Source: Bacteroidales bacterium (lineage in GTDB: Bacteria; Bacteroidota; Bacteroidia; Bacteroidales; UBA932). Taken from it: 64,000 bases of DNA. Location of the stretch: the NCBI GenBank assembly GCA_016285175.1, contig JAEEQF010000003.1:1-64000 (forward strand), read 5' to 3'. Under the pieces are notes generated by a model. That model did not search any database, was not told the DNA's origin, and worked only from the letters and a program-made list of their open reading frames with translations. The position numbers were made by a program, and so were the translations under genes. Below, piece after piece: positions 51,789 through 60,259 of the stretch (position 1 is its first letter; every line of letters starts with the position of its first letter).

Positions 51789-54188
51789 CTAGAAATTGAA
51801 GCCCACAGCCAGATACAGTCCCACACTTTTGGTGACGGAAGACCAGTGGAGGGTGGCTTTCAGCGGGCCCAGCACGGAATTATAGGCATATTCCAGTCCG
51901 GCTCCCAGCACGTGCTCGCCGTGCTCAAACTCTCCAAAGTTGTTGAAGTCGTACGAGGCGTTGAAGATGGCGCTCACATAGTGGCTGCCGGCAACGTTGA
52001 CGCGGGCATCCAGGCGGCCCAACATCATATAGTTCCGCCGGATGGCAGCCTTGTTGATCCCTATGAAGGGACGCTGCTGGTCTACATAGCGGCCGGGAAA
52101 ATCCCCGCCCATCACGTTGGCGAACACGATGGGGATGTCCTCGCCGAAGATGAAACGGAGGCTTCCGCGGGGAACCAGGGTGAACCTCCCCCAGCTCACG
52201 GGCAGCTGCCCGTCCATGGCCACGGAGCCGAACGGCTTGGGGTGGCTGTCCACGAACATGCGGGATACATAATCCGCCTGGATGCCGGCCGATACGCCCC
52301 GGGTGGGGAAATAGCCGTTGTCCAGGGTTTCCATGCGGGCATTGAGGAAGAAGCCCGGGTAGTCGGCGGAGATGGCCTCCGGGTCATAATTCCCCTGCAC
52401 GTCCGAAGCCAGGATCTGACGGATATTGAAATAGTGGTTCCGGATACCGGCCTGGACGTCAAAGTCGTACCACTTCATCCTGGAGAAAAAGAACTCCTGC
52501 GTATACTGGTGGAAGGCGACGCTGTAACTGTTGTCTCCGGAAACGAAGTTGTTGCGGTCGGCCCAGCGGAAGAAGGCCCGCAGATTGAGGGTGGGAAACC
52601 TGGGCGAGTTATACGCATAATGCATATCCAGATAAGGGTTTATGCCCAGACGTCCCGTCAGGTCCAGCGATGAGCCCCGGATGGCATGGGTATTGAGGCC
52701 GACATTCACCAGGATGGACACCAGGTCCTGCGAATCTACCCGGAAACCCAGGCCCAGCTGGTGCAGGGGGCCCCTCTTGCAGAGGATGCGCAGCCGGTAC
52801 GGTTCCATGGTGCCGCGGAGTTCATAATTCACCAGATCGTAGGTTCCCTCACCGAAAACCTGGGCGATATCCTTTTCCAGGATGGCATAGTTCACCACGG
52901 AGCCCGGCTTCACGGCCAGCTTGGAGCGGATATATTCGGCCTCATCGGCCGTTACGCCCACCACATCTATATCCCCTATCACTACGGACTGAGTGTTCAG
53001 GTCCACCGCCGGACGGGCCTGCAGCTTCCTTGTGGCCGAACCCACCTTCCGGCGCACCGCCTCCAGGTCCTTGGCCGCCGCCATGGCCGCCCTGTAGCCG
53101 CGCTTATACATGGTGTCGATGGCCACCTCGTTAAAGCTGAGCATGTTATATCCTTCCAGATCCGGATGGATGCGCACGTCCACGGAACGGACATTCCGCT
53201 CATAGGAATCCGCCGCCAGCATATCGATTCCCTGCCAGAGGATATCGGCCAGGTTATTGATATTGCCGGACTCCGTGTTGCCCGTGGAGAGGTCTATGCC
53301 GATGACTATGTCGGCCCCCATGTCCCGGGCTATGTCCACCGGGAAATTGTTGCGCATGCCGCCGTCCGCGAGCACCATGCCCTGGGTGCGGACCGGCGTG
53401 AACAGCCCGGGGATGGACATGGTGGAACGCATGGCCAGGTTGATGGAGCCATTGTGCCAGATCTTGGCCTTGCCGGAGGCCATATCCGTTGCCACGCAGG
53501 CGAAGGGGATGGGGAATTTGAAGAAGTCCGTGGAATCCGAATACCCCACCGTGCGGGAAGTGATGATCTGGAAGACGTTCTGCCCGTACACGAAGCCCGA
53601 AGGAAGGCTTCCCATGAGGTTGTCGCTCACTATGCGGTCTATGGAAGTCCCCTGTTCGTCCGCGCCCAGGTGGAGCATGCGCTCCTCGCTGGTGGCGAAG
53701 GGCATATCTCCTGCGACAAAGTTCTTATAGTCGTCCGTCCGGTAAAAGAAAGGGATGGATACCAGGAATTTCTCCTTATAGCGCCTATGGGAATAGGGGA
53801 CGTATTTGCGGTCCACCTTGTCGCTGAGGGCCATTTCCCAGTTGATGTTGTGGATGAGGCTGTCCAGATAGTTCGCATCATAGCCCAGGGAGTACAGGGA
53901 GCCCAGCAGGCCGCCGATGCTGGTGCCCACCACCATGTCCACGGGCAAATCATACTGTTCTATGAATTTGAGGGCTCCCACGGTAGCCGCTCCCTTGGCG
54001 CCGCCGCCGGAAAGGACCAGGGCTACGGTGGGCCGGTGTCTGCGGATCTGGCCCATCCGGGCCTGGATGCTCCGTACCGCCTGGGCATCCTTGGGATCCA
54101 GGCCGAAAGTGGAGGAGGAACGGTCCTGCGCCAGGGCGCTCACGCCCAGGAAGAGACAGGCCGATATAAAGCTTATAAGCCGTTTCAT
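51789..54188 (-). CDS. Patatin-like phospholipase with C-terminal outer-membrane barrel
   Basis: A 799-residue protein. It has a signal peptide (ending SALAQ), then a patatin domain (about residues 52-330) with GGGAKGA (61-67), the nucleophile GTSIGG (Ser90) and the catalytic Asp in ADGG near residue 275. A POTRA-like segment (about 380-460) and an Omp85/BamA-like barrel ending YLAVGFNF follow. This layout resembles type Vd secreted patatins (PlpD/FplA), so a surface or released lipase is likely. The start at 54188 gives the signal peptide and overlaps the rlmN stop as ATGA. An upstream extension to 54374 is antisense-like and rejected. Confidence 0.9.
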   Translation of the reverse strand: MKRLISFISACLFLGVSALAQDRSSSTFGLDPKDAQAVRSIQARMGQIRRHRPTVALVLSGGGAKGAATVGALKFIEQYDLPVDMVVGTSIGGLLGSLYSLGYDANYLDSLIHNINWEMALSDKVDRKYVPYSHRRYKEKFLVSIPFFYRTDDYKNFVAGDMPFATSEERMLHLGADEQGTSIDRIVSDNLMGSLPSGFVYGQNVFQIITSRTVGYSDSTDFFKFPIPFACVATDMASGKAKIWHNGSINLAMRSTMSIPGLFTPVRTQGMVLADGGMRNNFPVDIARDMGADIVIGIDLSTGNTESGNINNLADILWQGIDMLAADSYERNVRSVDVRIHPDLEGYNMLSFNEVAIDTMYKRGYRAAMAAAKDLEAVRRKVGSATRKLQARPAVDLNTQSVVIGDIDVVGVTADEAEYIRSKLAVKPGSVVNYAILEKDIAQVFGEGTYDLVNYELRGTMEPYRLRILCKRGPLHQLGLGFRVDSQDLVSILVNVGLNTHAIRGSSLDLTGRLGINPYLDMHYAYNSPRFPTLNLRAFFRWADRNNFVSGDNSYSVAFHQYTQEFFFSRMKWYDFDVQAGIRNHYFNIRQILASDVQGNYDPEAISADYPGFFLNARMETLDNGYFPTRGVSAGIQADYVSRMFVDSHPKPFGSVAMDGQLPVSWGRFTLVPRGSLRFIFGEDIPIVFANVMGGDFPGRYVDQQRPFIGINKAAIRRNYMMLGRLDARVNVAGSHYVSAIFNASYDFNNFGEFEHGEHVLGAGLEYAYNSVLGPLKATLHWSSVTKSVGLYLAVGFNF

Positions 54189-55201
54189 AGTCCTTTGTGT
54201 TTTCCAGCCAACAGGCCGCATGCAGCAAAAATGTCTTCCCCGCGGGAGGCCCGGATGGTGGCGGTGATCCCGCCCCGGGACAGGCGGTCCCGGAACGCTT
54301 CCATCTGCGGCAGCGGGGCCGGAACGAACGGAAAATCCGGAATCTGGTGGAAACGGATCAGGTTCACCCGGCACTCCAGGCCCTGGAGCAGGCGCAGCAG
54401 GGCGTCGGCGTGGCGTTTTGTGTCGTTCCAGCCAGCGAAGACGGTATACTCAAAGCTCACCCGCCGCTGGCCGGTGAAGTCGTATTGCCTAATAAGGTTC
54501 ACCACGTCTTCCAGGGGCCAGGCCTTCTGCACGGGCATCATTTCCAGACGCTCCTCCGGGAAAGGGTTGTGCAGGCTCACGGCCAGGTGGCAATGGCTTT
54601 CATCCAGGAATTTCCTGAGATTGGGAAGCACGCCGATGGTGGAAAGCGTTATGCGCTTGGGACTCCACGCCAGCCCCCAGGGCGAGGTGAGCACCTCCAG
54701 GACCCGCTTTACCTCTTCCCAATTGTCCAGCGGCTCCCCCATGCCCATGAAAACGGCGTTGGACAGTTCCCCGGCCTCCTCTATGGCAAAGAACTGGTTC
54801 AGGATATCGGCCGCGGAAAGGTTGCCGTGGAAACCCTGCCGGCCCGTCATACAGAACTTGCAGCCCATTTTGCACCCGGCCTGGGAGCTCACGCAAAGGG
54901 TTTTTCGGTCCTGGTCCGGAATCATCACCGCCTCAATGAAAAAGCCCTGTGCCTCAAACAGGTATTTCTTTGTCCCGTCGGAGGACTCCTGGCATTCCAC
55001 CGGGGCGGCGTATCCCACCTCCCAGTCCCGCGCCAGCGCTTCCCGGCCGGCCTTGGACAGGTTGGTCATCTCCTCCACGGAGCGCACCCGCTTCCCATAC
55101 AGCCACTGCGCCATCTGCTTTCCGGCAAAGGCGGGCAGGCCGGCGGCCAGCGCAATCTCCCTGAGCTCTTCCGGTGTTTTTCCCAATAGACGTTGTTTCA
55201 T
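54185..55201 (-). CDS. rlmN: 23S rRNA/tRNA adenine-C2 methyltransferase RlmN
   Basis: A radical-SAM methyltransferase (338 aa) for A2503 of 23S rRNA and A37 of some tRNAs. The cluster-binding cysteines are C110, C114 and C117 (QAGCKMGCKFC), and GEPLDNW follows. The second conserved catalytic cysteine is expected near the C-terminus (AACGLLAG). It is first in a likely rlmN-patatin-recX transcript. Confidence 0.95.
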   Translation of the reverse strand: MKQRLLGKTPEELREIALAAGLPAFAGKQMAQWLYGKRVRSVEEMTNLSKAGREALARDWEVGYAAPVECQESSDGTKKYLFEAQGFFIEAVMIPDQDRKTLCVSSQAGCKMGCKFCMTGRQGFHGNLSAADILNQFFAIEEAGELSNAVFMGMGEPLDNWEEVKRVLEVLTSPWGLAWSPKRITLSTIGVLPNLRKFLDESHCHLAVSLHNPFPEERLEMMPVQKAWPLEDVVNLIRQYDFTGQRRVSFEYTVFAGWNDTKRHADALLRLLQGLECRVNLIRFHQIPDFPFVPAPLPQMEAFRDRLSRGGITATIRASRGEDIFAACGLLAGKHKGL

Positions 55202-55205
55202 ATTA

Positions 55206-55237
55206 CAAAATTAAACAATTCCCCCGGAATAATCAAT
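55206..55237 (-). promoter_or_regulatory. rlmN promoter candidate
   Basis: On the minus strand ATTG (55237-55234), 20 bp and TAATTTTG (55213-55206) precede the rlmN ATG at 55201 so closely that the transcript would be leaderless. The -33 element is imperfect. Confidence 0.4.
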
Positions 55238-55307
55238 CCGGATTATTATTTTTGACCATGAGCAACAGTTTGGCGCAAGGTGGGCCTAATTTTGTCCCCA
55301 GAAAAGA

Positions 55308-55339
55308 TTTGATATTAGAAGAGTTTTTAGTTATCTTTG
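55308..55339 (+). promoter_or_regulatory. recA promoter
   Basis: TTTG at 55308-55311, a 20-bp spacer and TATCTTTG at 55332-55339 match the Bacteroidetes consensus. They give a leader of about 40 bases containing a short TGCGG/CCGCA stem. No LexA-type box is recognised. Confidence 0.7.
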
Positions 55340-55386
55340 TGCTTGCGGTCCAGGATGCCCGCACAAAACTTTAAAAGAAACCAATT

Positions 55387-56421
55387 ATGGCAAAAGCAGC
55401 AGAAGAAATGACTCAGGAACAGGTGAACGCCGCCAAACTGAAAGCCCTCCAGGCAACCATCGACAAAATTGAGAAAGACTATGGGAAAGGCACCATCATG
55501 AAGCTGGGAGACCAGCCGGAATGGGACGCTTCCCAGGTTATTCCCAGCGGTTCCATCTCCCTGGACCACGCCCTGGGCATCGGCGGATATCCCAAAGGCC
55601 GCATCATAGAGATCTACGGCCCGGAGAGTTCCGGTAAAACCACCCTGGCCATCCACGCCATCGCAGAGGCCCAGAAGGCCGGAGGCATCGCCGCCATCAT
55701 AGACGCGGAACACGCCTTCGACCGCAGCTATGCCAAGTCACTGGGCGTGAACCTGGACACCCTCCTCATCTCCCAGCCGGACAACGGAGAGCAGGCCCTG
55801 GAAATCGCAGACAACCTCATCCGCAGCGGCGCCGTGGATATTGTGGTCATAGACTCCGTGGCCGCCCTTACGCCCAAGGCGGAGATTGAGGGAGAGATGG
55901 GAGACAACAAGGTCGGCCTGCAGGCCCGCCTCATGAGCCAGGCCCTGCGCAAACTCACCGCCAACATCTCAAAGACCAACACCTGCTGCATCTTCATCAA
56001 CCAGCTGCGTGAGAAGATCGGCATCATGTTCGGCAACCCGGAAACCACCACCGGCGGCAATGCCCTCAAGTTTTACGCTTCCGTGCGCCTGGACATCCGC
56101 CGCACCACGCAGATCAAGGACGGAGAAGACGCCCTGGGTAACCACGTGCGCGTAAAGGTGGTCAAGAACAAGATGGCCCCGCCTTTCAAGAAGGCCGAAT
56201 TCGATATCGTCTTTGGGGAAGGCATTTCCCGCAGCGGGGAAATCGTGGACCTGGGTGTGGAACTGGGCATCATCCAAAAGTCCGGCTCCTGGTTCTCGTA
56301 TAACGATTCCAAGCTGGCCCAGGGCCGCGAAGCCACCAAGAAGCTTATGCTGGACAATCCGGAACTGGCCGAAGAGATTGAGGCCAGAATCCGCGAGGCC
56401 ATGGCCAAGGTCCAGGACTAA
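55387..56421 (+). CDS. recA: Recombinase A
   Basis: RecA (344 aa), the strand-exchange protein of homologous recombination and SOS signalling. The Walker A GPESSGKT is near residue 79, and the MAW-like region and DNA-binding loops ([38 protein letters not shown]) are intact. The length is normal. It has its own promoter. The stop is followed after 27 bp by the first palindrome of the REP array, which could end its transcript. Confidence 0.98.
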   Translation: MAKAAEEMTQEQVNAAKLKALQATIDKIEKDYGKGTIMKLGDQPEWDASQVIPSGSISLDHALGIGGYPKGRIIEIYGPESSGKTTLAIHAIAEAQKAGGIAAIIDAEHAFDRSYAKSLGVNLDTLLISQPDNGEQALEIADNLIRSGAVDIVVIDSVAALTPKAEIEGEMGDNKVGLQARLMSQALRKLTANISKTNTCCIFINQLREKIGIMFGNPETTTGGNALKFYASVRLDIRRTTQIKDGEDALGNHVRVKVVKNKMAPPFKKAEFDIVFGEGISRSGEIVDLGVELGIIQKSGSWFSYNDSKLAQGREATKKLMLDNPELAEEIEARIREAMAKVQD

Positions 56422-56448
56422 CCCTCCACTACCCCATTATTCTACAAT

Positions 56449-56708
56449 CTTAGTCACGTCTGGCCCTCCATTCGTGACTAAGAACGATTCTCTTGACGGT
56501 CTAAGTCACGTTTTTGCCCTTTTTCTTGACTTTGATTGTCTGTACTGACGAACAAAGTCACGTTTTGCCCCATTTTCTTGACTTTGATCGTCTGCACCTA
56601 CATTCTTAGTCACGTTTAAGACCCAAAACATGACTAAGAGCGTCACTATCAACGAACAAAGTAACATTACAGCCTCCAAACGAAACTAAGATCGTCTTCC
56701 CAGACGGT
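56449..56708 (+). repeat. REP-type palindrome array, left of RAYT (five units, 52-bp period)
   Basis: Five 34-bp imperfect palindromes begin at 56449, 56501, 56553, 56605 and 56657, exactly 52 bp apart. Each carries variants of C(TT/TA/AA)AGTCACG...GTGACT(AA/TT)G. The 18-bp intervals resemble each other (ATCGTCTGCACTGACGAA-like) and are themselves weak CGTC...GACG palindromes. The fifth unit is degenerate, and a sixth phase position at 56709 runs into the transposase gene. This fills the gene-free stretch 56422-56736. Confidence 0.85.
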
Positions 56709-56736
56709 CTATGGCTGCCTATTTATTGACCACATT

Positions 56737-57654
56737 ATGAACAGATCAACACGTGAAGAATACAATAATTATCCCCTGGGGTTTTATCATCTCTGTCTGG
56801 ACCGGCTGGAGGGCCGGAAACTTTTCTACTCGGAAGAAGATTGCAGGATGGGAATGGCCGGGATTGCTCTTTCTACACTCAAGTACAATGTGGAAACCTA
56901 TGCTTTTGAACTGATGCCCAATCATTTGCACGATGTTCTCCGCGCCACGGGTGAACAATGCATGCAAGTTTTTTCGTTTATAAAAAGACGTATTTCTGAC
57001 CAATTGATCAAGAATGGTTATCCGCCTCTACCGGACAACTACGGCTGCAAACTGAGACCCATTCTGGATGATAACGACCTGCGGGACCAGGTGATTTATA
57101 CAGCCAGAAATCCTTACGAAAAAGGCTTCTGTGCTCCCGGAGGGCATCGTTGGGGCAGCAGTTATCTGTATTTTAACGACATGGCCACATTAATCCTCGG
57201 TGACAAAGTATCATCTCTATCCCAGGCCAGGGTGCGAACGTTAATAGGTTCCAAAAAATCCCTGCCACCAGACTGGGAAATCCATCCCGTGCTGGGAGTA
57301 CTCCCCCGCAACTTTGTAAAAGCGGAGGAAGTGATGAGCCTCTTTGCCTCTCCAAAAGAATTCCTTACCCGCCTGGTAAAAGAATATGAAACGGCGGTTG
57401 TGATAGCCCGGTCTTTGGGAGAAGAAGTTGAGTTTTCCATGAACGAAGTCCGGGAGATTGCCAATACAGAACTCCGGAACACCTATCCTGGACGGCTTTT
57501 CAAATCCCTTTCCAGAGAGGAAAAATGCATTGTTGCCGTGAATCTGAATGAAAGGCTGGGGCTATCTCCTCGCCAGCTCTCTCAAGCACTGTATCTTTCC
57601 GAACTAACCATCTCCCAAGCCATCCGCTCCAAAGATTATGGTATTATCAAGTGA
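56737..57654 (+). CDS. REP-associated tyrosine transposase (RAYT, Y1/IS200-like)
   Basis: A 305-residue HUH single-strand transposase of the REP-associated type. The metal-binding HUH is H63-L-H65 in MPNHLHDVL, the catalytic tyrosine is expected at Y121 in YTARNP, and the C-terminal third carries a helix-turn-helix (SPRQLSQALYLSELTISQAI). It is flanked on both sides, at 29 and 25 bp, by palindrome arrays it presumably recognises. There are no terminal repeats of an IS, so this is a resident domesticated-type gene. Base composition is visibly more A/T-rich than in its neighbours, suggesting later arrival. Confidence 0.88.
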   Translation: MNRSTREEYNNYPLGFYHLCLDRLEGRKLFYSEEDCRMGMAGIALSTLKYNVETYAFELMPNHLHDVLRATGEQCMQVFSFIKRRISDQLIKNGYPPLPDNYGCKLRPILDDNDLRDQVIYTARNPYEKGFCAPGGHRWGSSYLYFNDMATLILGDKVSSLSQARVRTLIGSKKSLPPDWEIHPVLGVLPRNFVKAEEVMSLFASPKEFLTRLVKEYETAVVIARSLGEEVEFSMNEVREIANTELRNTYPGRLFKSLSREEKCIVAVNLNERLGLSPRQLSQALYLSELTISQAIRSKDYGIIK

Positions 57655-57678
57655 CTGACCAGCCCTCGCCTTTACGCT

Positions 57679-57816
57679 CTAAGTCACGTTTGGGGGCTAT
57701 TTCATGACTTAGTTCGTCTGCACTGTCAATCTTGGTCACGTTTTCGGCCCAAAACGTGACTTTGCTCGTAAGGGGCGCCAATCTTTGTCAAGAATGGGGT
57801 GCAAAACGTGACTAAG
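57679..57816 (+). repeat. REP-type palindrome array, right of RAYT (three units)
   Basis: Three 34-bp palindromes start at 57679, 57731 and 57783, again exactly 52 bp apart. The middle one has perfect 10-bp arms (GTCACGTTTT...AAAACGTGAC). They fill most of the region between the transposase and the GH3 gene. The last lies just upstream of the GH3 -7 box. Confidence 0.85.
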
Positions 57817-57831
57817 ATTGTTATAAATGCG

Positions 57832-57839
57832 TATATTTG
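57832..57839 (+). promoter_or_regulatory. -7 promoter box of GH3 gene
   Basis: TATATTTG lies 23 bp before the GH3 ATG at 57863. It is why the in-frame upstream ATG at 57827 is not used as the start. The -33 position falls at the right edge of the last REP palindrome. Confidence 0.5.
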
Positions 57840-57862
57840 CAGATAGCACTAACCACATTATT

Positions 57863-60145
57863 ATGAAACGCCTCATTGTTGTCTTTGCCGCGCTGTGCGT
57901 TCTGGCCGGCTGCTCTCAAAATTCCGAAATGGACCGTTATATCAACCGTTTAATGGACGGGATGACGCTGGAACAGAAAATCGGCCAGCTGAATCTTCAT
58001 TCTGCATCTGGGTTCATTTCCGCCGCCCGCGTTACGGAGGAGGATGAGAATGTGAAGCTGCTCAAGGCCGGAGAACTGGGCGGGCTGTATGGCAGTGGGG
58101 ACGTGGAGTATCTCCGCAAGATCCAGGAGATTGCGCTGGAGTCCGGCGCCGGCATTCCGCTCATTACGGGCATGGATGTGATCCACGGCTGCGAAACCGT
58201 TTTCCCCATCCCCCTGGCCCTTTCCACCTCCTGGAACATGGAGCTCATTGAAAAGACCGCCCGTGTGGCTGCCACGGAGGCATCGGCCAAGGGCATCAAC
58301 TGGGTGTTCAGTCCCATGGTGGACATCTGCCGGGACGCCCGTTGGGGCCGAATTGCGGAAGGCGGCGGTGAGGATCCCTTCCTGGGCGGAGAGATTGCCA
58401 AGGCCATGGTATACGGCTATCAGGGCAGGGATGCCGAATATGCCGATGATGAGGTGATGACCTGCGTGAAGCACTATGCCCTGTATGGCGGAGCAGAGGC
58501 CGGAAGGGACTACAATTCCGTATTCCTGAGCCGCCAGGAGGCTCTTAATGGCTATTTGCGTCCGTATCAGCAGGCCGCTTATGCGGGTGCCGGCAGCTAT
58601 ATGAGTTCCTTCAATGAGTTCGAGGGCATTCCCGCCACCATGAATCCCTATCTGATGGACGAGTTACTCCGTAAGGACTGGGGCTTTGACGGATTCATCG
58701 TGAGCGACGCCACCGCCATCTTGGAAGAAGTGGCACACGGCATCGGTGACCTGCAGGAAGTGAGCGCCCGTTCCCTCCAGGCCGGTTTGGACATGGACAT
58801 GAACTCCGACGGTTTTGTGGGAACGCTCAAAAAATCCCTGGCGGAGGGACGTGTTTCAGAGGCCGATATAGACCGCGCCTGCCGTCGCATCCTGGAAGCC
58901 AAATACAAGCTGGGCCTGTTTGAAGACCCCTTCAGATATCTGAATCCGGATCGCGCCGCCACGGATGTGTACACGCCTGAGAATCTGGCATTTGCCCGTG
59001 AAGTATCCCACGAGTGCCAGGTCCTCCTGAAAAACGATGGAGTCCTTCCGCTAAAGAAAGGAACCCGTGTTGCCGTCGTGGGGCCGCTGGCTAAAGATGC
59101 CACGTCCATGGCCGGCATGTGGGCCACCTCCAGCCACAATTCGGAGTGCTTCACGCTCTTTGACGGAATTGCCGAAGTGACCCCCGCCACCTATGCCGAG
59201 GGCAGCTGGCTCATGAAAGACAAAGACTTGGAAGAAGGAATCCGCTTCGGGATGATGAGGATGTTCATGCCCGGTTTCAAGGCCCCCGCCATCCACACCG
59301 TTTCCCAGCAGCAACTCATAGCCGAGGCCGTCTCCAATGCCCGCCGGGCCGATGTGGTAATTGCCTGTGTGGGAGAGATTTCCACCATGAACGGAGAAGG
59401 TGCTTCCCGCACTGACATCTCCATTCCCGATGCGCAGCAGGAGCTGTTAAAGGCGTTGAAAGCTACCGGAAAGCCCGTTGTTATGGTACTGGTAACCGGC
59501 CGTCCGCTCACGCTGGGGTGGGAAGAGGAGAACATGAATGCCATCCTCAATGTCTGGTCCCAGGGCTCCGAAGGCGGCCGCGCCGTAGCCGATGTTCTTT
59601 TTGGCGATGCGAATCCATCGGCCAAACTCACCACCTCCTTCCCGCGCAGCGTGGGGCAGTTACCGCTTTATTACAACCACAAGAATACCGGCCGTCCGCA
59701 CCCGGATTACGAGCCTTACCGGAAGTTCACCAGCTGCTATATGGACGAACTTAACGGCCCGCTGTACCCCTTCGGCTACGGTCTGTCCTACACCACGTAC
59801 GAATATGGACCGATGGAGCTCAGCGCCACGGAAATGCCCCTGGGCGGCTCTGTAACCGCATCTGTGACCGTTTCCAATACCGGAAGCCGAGACGGGGACG
59901 AGGTAGTGCAGCTCTATATCCACGATATCTATGCCTCCTCCACCCGCCCGGTACAGGAACTCAAAGGCTTTAGGAAAGTGCATATTGCTGCCGGCGAATC
60001 CGTGAAGGTGGAATTCACCCTAACGGCCGAAGAACTGTCTTTCTACAATCATGAATTGGACTGGGTCTGCGAGCCCGGAGAGTTTGAAATCATGATCGGC
60101 CCCAACTGCCGCGACATCCAGACATCCATCCTCACCGTCCTATAA
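57863..60145 (+). CDS. Beta-glucosidase-type glycoside hydrolase, GH3 (lipoprotein)
   Basis: A 760-residue GH3 enzyme of the BglX kind with a lipoprotein signal (VLAGCS, Cys17). The (beta/alpha)8 domain contains GEDPFLGG, VKHYALYGGAEAGRDYN and the nucleophile aspartate in DGFIVSDATAI near residue 281. The alpha/beta sandwich domain (about 380-600) and a C-terminal fibronectin-like domain (about 650-760) follow. The likely role is release of glucose or xylose from beta-linked oligosaccharides in the periplasm or at the surface. It lies between two REP arrays with its own promoter. Confidence 0.95.
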   Translation: MKRLIVVFAALCVLAGCSQNSEMDRYINRLMDGMTLEQKIGQLNLHSASGFISAARVTEEDENVKLLKAGELGGLYGSGDVEYLRKIQEIALESGAGIPLITGMDVIHGCETVFPIPLALSTSWNMELIEKTARVAATEASAKGINWVFSPMVDICRDARWGRIAEGGGEDPFLGGEIAKAMVYGYQGRDAEYADDEVMTCVKHYALYGGAEAGRDYNSVFLSRQEALNGYLRPYQQAAYAGAGSYMSSFNEFEGIPATMNPYLMDELLRKDWGFDGFIVSDATAILEEVAHGIGDLQEVSARSLQAGLDMDMNSDGFVGTLKKSLAEGRVSEADIDRACRRILEAKYKLGLFEDPFRYLNPDRAATDVYTPENLAFAREVSHECQVLLKNDGVLPLKKGTRVAVVGPLAKDATSMAGMWATSSHNSECFTLFDGIAEVTPATYAEGSWLMKDKDLEEGIRFGMMRMFMPGFKAPAIHTVSQQQLIAEAVSNARRADVVIACVGEISTMNGEGASRTDISIPDAQQELLKALKATGKPVVMVLVTGRPLTLGWEEENMNAILNVWSQGSEGGRAVADVLFGDANPSAKLTTSFPRSVGQLPLYYNHKNTGRPHPDYEPYRKFTSCYMDELNGPLYPFGYGLSYTTYEYGPMELSATEMPLGGSVTASVTVSNTGSRDGDEVVQLYIHDIYASSTRPVQELKGFRKVHIAAGESVKVEFTLTAEELSFYNHELDWVCEPGEFEIMIGPNCRDIQTSILTVL

Positions 60146-60173
60146 CAGACCCTGAATTGGCGCCCCTGACGAT

Positions 60174-60259
60174 CAAAGTCACGTTTTAGGCCTAAAACGT
60201 GACCAAGATTGACAGTGCTGACGAACAAAGTCAAGAAAAAGGGCAAAAACGTGACTTAT
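60174..60259 (-). repeat. REP-type palindrome pair downstream of GH3 (inverted)
   Basis: Two 34-bp units start 52 bp apart (60174 and 60226). The first is a perfect palindrome over 26 bases (GTCACGTTTT-AGGCCT-AAAACGTGAC). The 18-bp interval is the near-exact reverse complement (17 of 18) of the interval in the right array at 57713-57730, so the pair is in opposite orientation. The second unit covers the stop codon of the HhH-protein gene (60256-60258). Confidence 0.82.

Noticed and set aside
54189..54374. N-terminal extension of the patatin-like protein
   Set aside because: It lies wholly inside rlmN in another frame, is Pro/Gly-rich, and would bury the signal peptide.
56449..57816. CRISPR-like regular repeats
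   Set aside because: The units are imperfect palindromes that differ between copies, the intervals resemble each other instead of being unique, and no cas gene is near.
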